From CAYWMP01 sp964459445 (GTDB lineage Bacteria > Desulfobacterota > DSM-4660 > Desulfatiglandales > HGW-15), in the NCBI GenBank assembly GCA_964459445.1, contig CAYWMP010000012.1, forward strand, positions 1-54,798: a DNA stretch of 54,798 nucleotides, given 5' to 3'. The notes beneath the pieces are model-generated. The model searched no databases. It had not been told where the DNA came from and worked only from the letters and a program-made list of their open reading frames with translations. The position numbers and the translations under genes were made by a program. This document shows, in pieces, positions 17,101 through 24,678 of the stretch. Position 1 is the first letter of the stretch; every line of letters begins with the position of its first letter.

Positions 17101-17891
17101 CTCGCACGAAAATGGTGAATGCGGAATCAGAATTCATCAACATCGCAAAAGACCATATCCAGGCCGCTCAGGACAATCCCGTAGAGCGATTCACCCATCT
17201 TATTTGGGAATTAGGTCTGTGCAACGCATTCTTGGGGGTGTACAGGTCGGATATCATTAGGAAGACTCGTTTTCTTTTTTACAGACTATATCGAGGGTAT
17301 GACAATCTGTTTCTTGCAGAGGTGTCATTGTTAGGCAAGATCGTTCAACTTGAAGACATCCTCTTCATAAGACGATTAACAAGAGACTACACCAAGACGA
17401 TGGAGGAACAAAACGCGGCCGGCATGGAAGCCGATGATCCCCCCAAAATTCATGACGGCATTACATTTCCTTACTGTAGACTCGCTTATGCCCATCTTGA
17501 GCTCATCAATTATTGGGTGGCCGACCAAAAGGATAAGGGTCAATTAATGGAAGAAACCATCAGGTGCTTTAGGAAAAAATTGGGAGATCCGATGGTTTAT
17601 GAAATTGACAGGGCAATCAATCTGATTGCCAAAGACCAATACTATTACACCTGGGACAGACGCACGGTGGACACGTCCGCCGCCAACAGTGAAATGCTTA
17701 ACTACTATTACTTAAACACCCTTATTAAAGACCTCCAGGAGGCACTTTTCATCTACCCTGAAATTCATGAGTTGGCCCTGGCCTACGAGAAATGCCTAAA
17801 AATGGTTGAAGAACTGCGAACCGGTACCATGGGTAAGATCGTGGATCTGCCTGCCCTAAATCAGACCTCCATTGCAGGTGTGGGGGGATAG
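14118..17891 (+). CDS. Four-module protein: TPR, ceramidase-like, sulfotransferase, GT2 glycosyltransferase
   Basis: 1257 residues with no signal peptide, so probably cytoplasmic. Residues 1-150 are TPR-like repeats. Residues 155-590 resemble neutral ceramidase: the zinc-ligand-like motifs ASHTHYGPG (about 245), NHGCHPVG (about 346), LPGEP and the Tyr in GGYE are present, but the nucleophile region reads GGGGSAKES where the family has GDVSPN. Residues 604-850 are a PAPS sulfotransferase: 5'-loop SAGRCGT and 3'-phosphate motif RDPRDFVRSG. Residues 878-1240 are a family-2 glycosyltransferase (SVGLCVYNGE, IISDNHSTDST, WATYDDL), about half identical to the protein at 34137. The GTG start follows GAGGAG (14105-14110) and overlaps the cysC stop by one base. 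Confidence 0.88.
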   Translation: MDEIRKTAAKAFAEGKFDEAEKCFLHILEGNPRDEQLLNDLAVCCHFAGRLQDAEEYLLHAIAVNEDYLGARKNLAELYLNAKHWPEAAIHLEKCASIDTEDYNIQNRLGTVYLEMGDTQRAIRALGKSLEFEPDQEIVQESLQMLQTKDEEGSFRAAFIQMDITPSLSETAPVALQGYSGPTRFASDASTPLKMQILLLEDNHFTKLLIVTADLFGFGEEIVNHVRSVAARWGIEPEGILINASHTHYGPGTISHAGNSLGPFNAEYTKQVALAITEQLPLLYENLDECEISWGKTEAQIGVSRRRDQDGKIAFAPNAEGFYDRHTPFLLFHMKKNNMRVVMVNHGCHPVGLGDEGKISADFPAYMREALIGSGLTEGSMFLQGGGGSAKESVTFNNQVGFCDSSEGARANGEQLATEIIDCLAGTLQLVKGSFHSMRKPFSVPLKSLPQPEVIKEIKDSPEAIPMIKDWANRLINDFPDGDYPESLPMEIQWIALGEDLSIVTLPGEPVAELARDLRSISGHPDSTLVAGYTNGLIGYLPTDNMISEGGYETEFSHIAYLQPSAFDIGTESAILSAAKACSDTQNTKGNPDAKGAYPLKDRDGLAFFVLSAGRCGTMSLAHLLDTANNARVWHHPQPDPIKESLLAYWGDIDKREAFWKARSQVIQNTWSEGLIHGETDLLMTPFCDVLAKEIPGSKFLVLVRDPRDFVRSGMRRNYYYGHPWDFGRLKPREGSQELDEWNNLDQFEKICWLWNQTYETINGIVSQIEEDRVLILRFEDLIADTDKVGEIFKFLGLEGFDETRIEQILSTKFNAQPGGGFPSSENWSPEQRDRLWEICGPVAGTFGYSPAQILDPPVTPATIDVTTSPSVPLREKQPLLSVGLCVYNGEKYISEGIESVLSQDISNLELIISDNHSTDSTQEICERYQALDKRIRYVRLPENLGFLKNCWNALSLARAPYFMWATYDDLYESSFARSCIDRLETNPHIALVYSRTKMVNAESEFINIAKDHIQAAQDNPVERFTHLIWELGLCNAFLGVYRSDIIRKTRFLFYRLYRGYDNLFLAEVSLLGKIVQLEDILFIRRLTRDYTKTMEEQNAAGMEADDPPKIHDGITFPYCRLAYAHLELINYWVADQKDKGQLMEETIRCFRKKLGDPMVYEIDRAINLIAKDQYYYTWDRRTVDTSAANSEMLNYYYLNTLIKDLQEALFIYPEIHELALAYEKCLKMVEELRTGTMGKIVDLPALNQTSIAGVGG

Positions 17892-17892
17892 G

Positions 17893-19110
17893 TTGCCTAC
17901 CGTGTTTAATGCCTTTCCTGAAAGACCCAGGCAGGCGGTGATCCTGGCAGGCGGCAAGGGCACCCGCCTCAGACCCCTCACCGATTCAGTACCCAAACCC
18001 ATGATCAGGTTTCACGGCAAGCCCTTCATGGCCTATCTGATCCGTCAATTAAAGGAACAGGGATTCAACCGGATTCTCATGCTCCTGGGTTACCTCCCCG
18101 ATGTGGTCAGGGACTACTTCGGCGATGGGAGTGCCTTCGGGATTTCCATTGATTATGCTGTCTCTGATGTAGAAAACGAGACAGGTACACGTCTCAGGCT
18201 TGCACGACCCCTTCTCGATCCCCTGTTTTTTCTCATGTATTGCGACAACTACTGGCCCATGAATTTTTCTCAGATGTGGGCGCAATACCAGACCAGAAAA
18301 TCCCAGGCCCAAATCACCGCATACAGGAATTGGGATGGCTATACCAAAGATAACTTAAAGGTTGATGATTCCACCCTGGTGGCGGTGTACGATAAAACCC
18401 GGAATGCAAAAGGTCTTGGCGGTGTGGATATCGGGTATGCGCTTATTGACAGGGCCGCTATAGATCTCATCCCTGATGAAAATGTGAATTTTGAAGGTGC
18501 GGTCTACCCGAAATTGGTCGAGAAACAGACGCTCTCCGCCTTTGAAACGGATCACAGATATTACAGTGTAGGTGATCACAGAAGACTTCCCATAACCGAA
18601 GCCTTTTTGCGCAACCGGCGTGCCGTTCTCCTTGATCGGGATGGGGTTTTGAATAAAAAACCGCCCAAGGCCTCCTACGTTACAAAACCGGAAGAATTCA
18701 AATGGATTCCGGGCTCCATCAATGCCGTTCGATTGCTCAAGGAAGCGGGATACATGGTTTATGTTGTCTCAAATCAGGCCGGTATAGCACGCGGCTTGAT
18801 GACGCAAAAGGACTTAAACGATATCCACTCCAGGATGAAATGGGACCTCGCCCAGGGCGGCGCGGGGGTTGACGACATCTATGTCTGTCCCCATGGTTGG
18901 GACGAAGGTTGTCAGTGCCGGAAACCCAATCCAGGTATGCTTTTCAATGCCCAGAGGGACCACGATTTGGATCTCTCCAAAACGATTTTTATCGGCGATG
19001 ATCCAAGAGATAAGCAGGCAGGCGATGCGGCAGGGTGTCCGACCCTTATAGTCTCTTCCGAAAGGTCCCTATTAAGACTCGTGCAGGAAACAGTTCTTCA
19101 TAATCAATAG
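17893..19110 (+). CDS. Fused heptose-1-phosphate nucleotidyltransferase and heptose bisphosphate phosphatase (HddC-GmhB)
   Basis: About 405 residues. The N-terminal 230 are a sugar-1-phosphate nucleotidyltransferase: VILAGGKGTRLRPLT, then PKPMIRFHGKPF. The C-terminal 175 are a HAD phosphatase of the GmhB type: DRDGVLN, VVSNQAGIARG, zinc motif CPHGWDEGCQCRKPNPG, and FIGDDPRDKQAG. GmhB removes the 7-phosphate of heptose 1,7-bisphosphate, and HddC then makes GDP-heptose, so these are consecutive steps fused in one protein. The start is uncertain: TTG 17893 follows GGGGGG-ATAGG; TTG 17872, GTG 17878 and GTG 17902 are alternatives. Confidence 0.87.
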   Translation: MPTVFNAFPERPRQAVILAGGKGTRLRPLTDSVPKPMIRFHGKPFMAYLIRQLKEQGFNRILMLLGYLPDVVRDYFGDGSAFGISIDYAVSDVENETGTRLRLARPLLDPLFFLMYCDNYWPMNFSQMWAQYQTRKSQAQITAYRNWDGYTKDNLKVDDSTLVAVYDKTRNAKGLGGVDIGYALIDRAAIDLIPDENVNFEGAVYPKLVEKQTLSAFETDHRYYSVGDHRRLPITEAFLRNRRAVLLDRDGVLNKKPPKASYVTKPEEFKWIPGSINAVRLLKEAGYMVYVVSNQAGIARGLMTQKDLNDIHSRMKWDLAQGGAGVDDIYVCPHGWDEGCQCRKPNPGMLFNAQRDHDLDLSKTIFIGDDPRDKQAGDAAGCPTLIVSSERSLLRLVQETVLHNQ

Positions 19111-19120
19111 GGAAAGTTAA

Positions 19121-19189
19121 GCCACAAAGACTCGAAGGCACAAAGAAGGAAAATTAAATTTAATCTTGGTGGCTTAGTGTCTTAGTGGC
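19121..19189. repeat. 25-bp imperfect inverted repeat between glycan genes
   Basis: The left arm begins GCCACAAAGACTCGAAGG at 19121-19145. The right arm at 19165-19189 pairs with it at about 20 of 25 positions around a 19-nt loop. Intergenic repeats built on GCCAC-AAGAC-C-AAG are widespread in bacteria. It may act as a partial terminator or processing site between the HddC-GmhB gene and the epimerase at 19222. Confidence 0.65.
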
Positions 19190-19221
19190 AAAAATTTAAT
19201 GACAAAGGATTCGCTAAACAC

Positions 19222-20205
19222 ATGAAAATACTCATCACCGGTATTACCGGATTTGTAGGATCCCATCTCGCCGATTTCTGTCTGGAGAGGGGGCACCAGA
19301 TTTTCGGATTCCGTCGCTATCACCTTTCCAATCTAAGAAACGTCCACCATATTGCACAGGACGTCGAGTGGGTTGATTGCGACATGATGGATTCAAAATC
19401 TGTTTTGAAACGCATCGAGCAAATCAAACCCGATGCGATTTTCCATATGGCTTCCCAGAGTTTTGTAAGCCCCTCCTGGGATCATCCAAACCTTTATATG
19501 GACGCCAATTACAAGATGACAGTCAACCTCATGGAGGTCTGCCTTCAGAGCAACATCAATCCCAGGATACATATTCCCGGTTCCGGCGAGGAATACGGCG
19601 AGATCTTTGATCATGAATTACCCATAACCGACACCACGGTATTAAGACCGGTCAACCCCTATGCGGTCACAAAGATCGCCCAGGACCTCATTGCCTACGT
19701 CTATTTCCGCTCCTATGGCCTCAATATTATTAGGACAAGATCTTTCAATCATGAGGGACCGAGACGGGACAAGGTATTCGGCATTCCCTGGTATGCCTAC
19801 CAGATAGCCCGAATCGAGAACGGTGTACAGGAGCCCACCATTAAAGTGGGGCACGTCGATGACAAAAGAAACTTCACCCATGTGAAGGATATTGTTCGGG
19901 CCTACTGGCTGGCGGTTGAAAAATGCACGCCAGGAGAACTTTACATCGTCGGAACCGATAAAGAGGCGCACATTCATACCTTTAGGGAGGCCCTGGAGAT
20001 GCTCATAGAAATGTCAACCGAATCCGGTATTTCCTATGAGATCGATCCCCAGTATGTACGTCCGACACAGGTCCCGCGGCTGATATGCGACCATTCAAAA
20101 TTCACCGATGCCACGAATTGGGAAGCGGAAATCGATTTCGAAACCATACTTAAGGAGACTCTGGATTACTGGCGGGAGGAAATCCGTAGGAACCCTTCCA
20201 GGTAA
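19222..20205 (+). CDS. GDP-mannose 4,6-dehydratase/RMD-like SDR enzyme
   Basis: 327 residues, extended short-chain dehydrogenase. The NAD(P) motif GITGFVG is at the N-terminus, the SYK-type active site is PGSGEEYGE plus NPYAVTK, and the RTRSFNHEGPRR stretch is typical of GDP-mannose dehydratases and GDP-6-deoxy-4-keto-mannose reductases. Beside the GDP-heptose genes the likely substrate is GDP-manno-heptose, giving the 4-keto-6-deoxy heptose as with DmhA of Yersinia and Campylobacter. That substrate is an inference. A paralogue lies at 36334. Confidence 0.85.
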   Translation: MKILITGITGFVGSHLADFCLERGHQIFGFRRYHLSNLRNVHHIAQDVEWVDCDMMDSKSVLKRIEQIKPDAIFHMASQSFVSPSWDHPNLYMDANYKMTVNLMEVCLQSNINPRIHIPGSGEEYGEIFDHELPITDTTVLRPVNPYAVTKIAQDLIAYVYFRSYGLNIIRTRSFNHEGPRRDKVFGIPWYAYQIARIENGVQEPTIKVGHVDDKRNFTHVKDIVRAYWLAVEKCTPGELYIVGTDKEAHIHTFREALEMLIEMSTESGISYEIDPQYVRPTQVPRLICDHSKFTDATNWEAEIDFETILKETLDYWREEIRRNPSR

Positions 20206-20218
20206 TGACCACAGATAA

Positions 20219-21439
20219 ATGTCATTTGAAGCGATCAAAAAATGCCGGGTATGCGGCTCTGAAAATTTGCACCTAGTCCTGGATCTCGGCCACCATCCCC
20301 TTGCAAACGCCTTGAAAAAGAGCCCTGAACAAAGAGAGATCAAATATCCACTGACCCTGCTTTTATGCTCTGAATGCCGTCTTGCACAGACTAGAGAAAC
20401 TGTCGAAAAAGAATTGCTCTTCCAAAAATATGTTTGGGTCACCGGTACATCCTCCACGGCCCGGAATTTTGCCCAGGATTTCTCTCAAAAAATACGCCGA
20501 ATCCAGGCAATCAAAAAGTCCGATTTGATTCTTGAGATCGCCTCTAATGACGGGACCTTTCTTAAACCGTTCCTCGAGGCGGGGTTGAATGCCATAGGTG
20601 TAGATCCGGCTGAAAACATAGCGGCCTTGGCCAATAAGAGAGGAATTAAGACCATTAATGCATTCTGGAACGAAGAATCCGCAAAGCGAATACAGGAGGA
20701 ACAGGGACAAGCAAAGGTGATCATTGCCAGAAATGTCATCCCCCACGTAAGCGACTTGCATAACGTCATAGCCGAAATCGAGTTTTGTCTGAGGGACGAT
20801 GGTTTTGGTGCGATTGAGTTTCATTATGCGGGGAATATTCTGGAGCAACTTCAATACGATGCCATATACCATGAGCATCTGTGCTATTTCACGCTCCAAA
20901 CCCTCAAGCGCCTCCTCACCATGCACCATCTCCACCCATTCCATGTGGATCAAAGCCCCATAAGCGGCGGGGCCTGCATCGTCTACTTTAGTAAAAACCA
21001 GACACCGCCTACTGCCGAATACTTGTCTATGAACCGCAAAGAAATTGGCCTGGAATTCAATGAGAAATCCTCTTGGGATTCATTCGCCGAAAGATGCACA
21101 CGTCACAGAGAAAAATCATGGGAGACCATGAAGGATTTCGATTCAAAAAATATTGTGGGTTTCGGTGCTTCGGCCAGGAGTTCCACCTATTTGAACTTCT
21201 GTGGATTCACCCGGGCTGATTTTCCAGCAATCGTGGACAACAGTGCATTGAAGCGGGGACTCTATACCCCAGGGTCAACGGTACCTATTGTCTCTTTTGA
21301 TGAGGGCATGGGGATGAATCCTGAACTCATTTTCCTGCTTGCCTGGAATTTCAGGGATGAGATTGTCAATATATGCCGGGATAAAGGATACAGCGGGAAA
21401 TTCCTGGTCCCCTTTCCTGAGGCGCCCTATTTGATGTAG
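20219..21439 (+). CDS. Sugar C-methyltransferase (zinc-binding N-domain, SAM domain, C-terminal domain)
   Basis: 406 residues with the three-part layout of deoxysugar C-methyltransferases (TylC3/NovU type). An N-terminal zinc site has CRVCG and CSECRLAQ. The SAM fold has LEIASNDGTFLKPF followed by a hallmark YDAIYHEHLCYFTL. A C-terminal Rossmann-like domain has VGFGASARSSTYLN. In known relatives the enzyme adds a methyl group to C3 of a nucleotide-bound 4-keto sugar, which fits the dehydratase just upstream (13 bp). Confidence 0.88.
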   Translation: MSFEAIKKCRVCGSENLHLVLDLGHHPLANALKKSPEQREIKYPLTLLLCSECRLAQTRETVEKELLFQKYVWVTGTSSTARNFAQDFSQKIRRIQAIKKSDLILEIASNDGTFLKPFLEAGLNAIGVDPAENIAALANKRGIKTINAFWNEESAKRIQEEQGQAKVIIARNVIPHVSDLHNVIAEIEFCLRDDGFGAIEFHYAGNILEQLQYDAIYHEHLCYFTLQTLKRLLTMHHLHPFHVDQSPISGGACIVYFSKNQTPPTAEYLSMNRKEIGLEFNEKSSWDSFAERCTRHREKSWETMKDFDSKNIVGFGASARSSTYLNFCGFTRADFPAIVDNSALKRGLYTPGSTVPIVSFDEGMGMNPELIFLLAWNFRDEIVNICRDKGYSGKFLVPFPEAPYLM

Positions 21440-21459
21440 AGATGATTCGGAGGTGAGTC

Positions 21460-21909
21460 GTGATTGAAGGTGTAAAAATAGTCCAACTAAAAAGAATACC
21501 AGATGAGCGGGGGACCATCATGCATGGTGTTAGAAGTGATAACCTGCTCAATGAATTCGGCGAAGTCTACTTCAAAAAACTTTACCAGGGCGTGATTAAC
21601 GGTTGGCACGTGCATGAGACTCTGATTCTCAACTATATCTGTATACACGGCATGGTAAAGCTTGTGCTTTATGACATGAGGGACGACTCTCCTTCCAAGG
21701 GAGAGATCCAAGAAATCTATATGGGTGATGACAATTATTGCCTTGTTCATATACCCCCCGGTATCGCAAATGGTACGAAGGGCATGAGTTCCCCCTTTGC
21801 ACTTTTCACAAACGTGGCTTCCGAACCCCATAATCCCAATATCAAGTATCTCAGGATTGATCCCCATTCCGACGAAATCCCTTACGACTGGGCGCGCAAA
21901 GACTACTAG
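21460..21909 (+). CDS. RmlC-like cupin sugar epimerase
   Basis: 149 residues, shorter than classical RmlC (about 185). The cupin core is recognisable: DERGTIMHG, INGWHVHE with the catalytic-type His, VKLVLYDMRDDSPSKGE, and HIPPGIANG. It would epimerise C3 and/or C5 of a nucleotide-linked 4-keto sugar. With the dehydratase at 19222 and reductase at 21913 it resembles the heptose epimerase of GDP-deoxyheptose routes in Campylobacter. The GTG start is set by GGAGG at 21449-21453. Confidence 0.82.
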   Translation: MIEGVKIVQLKRIPDERGTIMHGVRSDNLLNEFGEVYFKKLYQGVINGWHVHETLILNYICIHGMVKLVLYDMRDDSPSKGEIQEIYMGDDNYCLVHIPPGIANGTKGMSSPFALFTNVASEPHNPNIKYLRIDPHSDEIPYDWARKDY

Positions 21910-21912
21910 GCG

Positions 21913-22815
21913 ATGAAAATCTTCCTCACAGGTGGGACCGGTTTTGTGGGGCGCTGGCTAGTGCCCTTGCTCAAAGAGAAGGGCCATGAAATGCTGATTT
22001 TGAGCCGAACGCCGGAGATTGAAAAAGACGGTGGTAATGGGTCAGTGGCCTATGTTTGCGGCGACCTGCAGGACTGCGGAGGATTTTCGTCATCGGTGGA
22101 AGACTTTCATCCGGAGGCCCTCATCCATTTGGCCTGGGAAGGCATTCCCGATTACTCCCAAAACATGAGCCTCCGCAATCTTGAAAACGGTCTGAATGTC
22201 TTTTCCCTTGCCCAGGAGATAGGCTGTTCGTTCATCCTGTCTACGGGGAGTTGTTGGGAATATGCTGCTAGAAACGACCAACAAAGGGAAGATGCTCCGA
22301 TCGGCGCCGAAAATCCTTTCCAGGCAACAAAAAACGCCCTCAGGCTGATGGGGGAAGCCATGGCCCGGGAAAGTGGGCATCGCTTTTATTGGCTTCGCCT
22401 CTTTTATGTGTACGGTCCGGGTCAAAAACCCAATTCTCTCATCCCCTATGTAGTCGACTCTATTAATAGAAATGAAGTCCCTCAGATCCAGAATCCTTCA
22501 AACCGAAACGATTTTGTTTACGTGAAGGATGTGGCCGGTGCCATTGTCAGCGTCCTTGAAACCCTCCCCGAGAACTGTGTCTATAATGTGGGTTCCGGGT
22601 CTTCGATCTCTGTGAGTGAGATGGTCAGAACCGCTTGTCGCGCAATGGACAAGCCATATTGCTTCCCTTCCATCGAATATCCCGGCAACGGCATCCCGGA
22701 GGACTTCTGGGCGGATATATCCCGCATAGAAAAGGATACGGGCTGGACGCCCTCCTATGACCTGTCATCTGGGATGAACGAAACCGTTGAAGGTTATGGC
22801 GGAATGAGATCATGA
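21913..22815 (+). CDS. NAD-dependent sugar epimerase/reductase with Phe in place of the catalytic Tyr
   Basis: 300 residues, extended SDR with TGGTGFVG at the N-terminus, LIHLAWEG, and LSTGSCWEY for the active-site Ser region. Where the family has YxxxK it reads FQATK (in ENPFQATKNALR), so the proton-donating Tyr looks replaced by Phe. C-terminal landmarks YVYGPGQKP, RNDFVYVKDVAG and YNVGSG are normal. Probably the 4-keto reductase or epimerase for the sugar made by 19222-21460. Stop overlaps the next start (ATGA). Confidence 0.82.
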   Translation: MKIFLTGGTGFVGRWLVPLLKEKGHEMLILSRTPEIEKDGGNGSVAYVCGDLQDCGGFSSSVEDFHPEALIHLAWEGIPDYSQNMSLRNLENGLNVFSLAQEIGCSFILSTGSCWEYAARNDQQREDAPIGAENPFQATKNALRLMGEAMARESGHRFYWLRLFYVYGPGQKPNSLIPYVVDSINRNEVPQIQNPSNRNDFVYVKDVAGAIVSVLETLPENCVYNVGSGSSISVSEMVRTACRAMDKPYCFPSIEYPGNGIPEDFWADISRIEKDTGWTPSYDLSSGMNETVEGYGGMRS

Positions 22816-23792
22816 TCATTTCCAGGACACCCATGAGAATCAGCTTTATGGGGGGCGGATCCGACCTTGCCGTCTACTACAAAAGAGGCCGCGGGGCCGT
22901 GGTGAGCACGGCGATAGACCGGTATATCTATATCACCGTCAACAAAAAATTCGATGATCTCATCCGAGTAAGCTATTCCTCGACCGAGATGGTGGAAACC
23001 GTGGATCAAATTGAACACAATATCATCCGCGAAGCCCTAAAAATAGTGGGCATTGATAAGGGTGTGGAGGTCGTCTACATGGGTGATATTCCCCTGGGTT
23101 CCGCAGGCATCGGATTGGGATCTTCAAGCTGTCTCGCGGTCGGGGTGCTTAATGCCCTTTATGCCTATAGAGGGCTTCACGTTTCTGCCGAACACCTGGC
23201 CCAAAAGGCCTGTGAGATTGAAATTGACGTTCTGGGCCACCCGATCGGCAAACAGGACCAGTACGCGGCTGCCTACGGCGGTCTCAACCACATCCAATTT
23301 AACGTGGACGAAAGCGTCTATGTGGATCCCATCATCTGCCGGAAAGAAATTAGGGACGAACTGAACAAAAGGCTTCTCCTTTTCTACACCGGTATCATGA
23401 GGTTCTCCACGCATATCCTTGAAGAGCAGAAGACGAATATCTCCCATAACGGCAAAAGCCTGGATGTCATGGTGAAGCTCTCGGAGACTATGCGCTACGC
23501 CATTATGAATGCCGATTATCGAAAAGTCGGCGAATTGTTGCATGAAGGCTGGACAAACAAAAAAAAGCTTGCAGACCCGATCTCGGACTCCCTCATTGAC
23601 GCTTACTATGACAAGGCACTGGCTGCCGGTGCAGTCGGCGGAAAGATCGTGGGCGCCGGAGGCGGCGGTTTTCTTTTGTTCTATTGCGAACCCGAATACC
23701 AGGACGGCGTTCGGGCAGCCCTGAGCGATCTTCAGGAAACCCCCTTTCTATTTGAGCCCCAGGGCAGCAAAATCATCTATGTGAGCGATTAG
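22812..23792 (+). CDS. hddA: D-glycero-D-manno-heptose 7-phosphate kinase (GHMP family)
   Basis: 326 residues. HddA adds the 1-phosphate to heptose 7-phosphate, making the alpha-1,7-bisphosphate for GDP-heptose. GHMP motif 1 is RTPMRISFMGGGSD, motif 2 is PLGSAGIGLGSSSC, and motif 3 is GAVGGKIVGAGGGGFLL. The GHPIGKQDQYAAAYGG stretch is typical of the HddA/FKP subgroup. It overlaps the upstream reductase by 4 bp. With 27868 (GmhA) and 17893 (HddC-GmhB) it completes the pathway. Confidence 0.92.
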   Translation: MIISRTPMRISFMGGGSDLAVYYKRGRGAVVSTAIDRYIYITVNKKFDDLIRVSYSSTEMVETVDQIEHNIIREALKIVGIDKGVEVVYMGDIPLGSAGIGLGSSSCLAVGVLNALYAYRGLHVSAEHLAQKACEIEIDVLGHPIGKQDQYAAAYGGLNHIQFNVDESVYVDPIICRKEIRDELNKRLLLFYTGIMRFSTHILEEQKTNISHNGKSLDVMVKLSETMRYAIMNADYRKVGELLHEGWTNKKKLADPISDSLIDAYYDKALAAGAVGGKIVGAGGGGFLLFYCEPEYQDGVRAALSDLQETPFLFEPQGSKIIYVSD

Positions 23793-23804
23793 GACTCAAA
23801 AGAA

Positions 23805-24671
23805 ATGACACTCTTCATCACGGGTTCGGAAAGCTTTATCGGCAAGGAATTGATTTCAAGATGCGAAGTGGACCGGATCGATTATATCGGAGTCGATCTG
23901 ACAAATCCCGCCAATCCTAATTGTCATCAAATAGATATCCGTTCAAGGGAACTCGCTCGCCTCATACCCGAGAACGATGCGGTGGTCATCCACCTCGCCG
24001 CCCTTTCCCGAGACGGCGATTGTCAAGACAAGGCCTATGAGTGCTTTGACATAAATGTCATGGGGACCCTGAATCTGATCGACGCCGCGGAGAAACGGGG
24101 TGCCAAGCAATTTATTTTCGCCTCGACCGAATGGGTTTACGGAAACTTTGACGATGCTGTGATGATGGATGAGGACTCTCCTATTGATATCTCCACGCTC
24201 CGATCGGAATATGCCCTTTCCAAAACCGTTAGTGAGGCCAATTTGAGACAAAAATTTCAGAGAGGCTTCTGCCCTATTACCATACTGCGATTTGGAATCG
24301 TTTACGGCCAAAGGAAGAACAACTGGTCCGCAGTTGAGGCCCTATTCCATAGTGTTAGAACTCAGGACAAGGTGGAAGTAGGATCCCTATCTACAGGGAG
24401 ATGTTTTATACATGTTAAAGACATCGTGGATGGAATTGTGAAATCCATCGGCATGAGGGGTTTTGAAATCATAAATCTTCAGGGGGATAGGCTAACCACA
24501 TTGAAGGAGATTATTGAGGCCTCTAAACAAATAGTGCAAAGGAATCCGGCAGTAATTGAGAGTAATTCAGGCAATGCAAACATAAGAAATGTCCCTAATA
24601 AGAAGGCAAAAACACTACTCGGTTGGCGCCCCAAAATTGGTCTTGAAGACGGATTGATATCCTTAATGTAA
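23805..24671 (+). CDS. NAD-dependent nucleotide-sugar epimerase/dehydratase
   Basis: 288 residues, extended SDR. The cofactor motif TGSESFIGKEL opens the protein; FIFASTEWVYG and SEYALSK supply the Ser, Tyr and Lys of the active site; ILRFGIVYG and GRCFIHVKDIVDG follow. The exact sugar cannot be told. It lies 12 bp after hddA and 7 bp before a methyltransferase. Confidence 0.85.
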   Translation: MTLFITGSESFIGKELISRCEVDRIDYIGVDLTNPANPNCHQIDIRSRELARLIPENDAVVIHLAALSRDGDCQDKAYECFDINVMGTLNLIDAAEKRGAKQFIFASTEWVYGNFDDAVMMDEDSPIDISTLRSEYALSKTVSEANLRQKFQRGFCPITILRFGIVYGQRKNNWSAVEALFHSVRTQDKVEVGSLSTGRCFIHVKDIVDGIVKSIGMRGFEIINLQGDRLTTLKEIIEASKQIVQRNPAVIESNSGNANIRNVPNKKAKTLLGWRPKIGLEDGLISLM

Positions 24672-24678
24672 AAATTCG

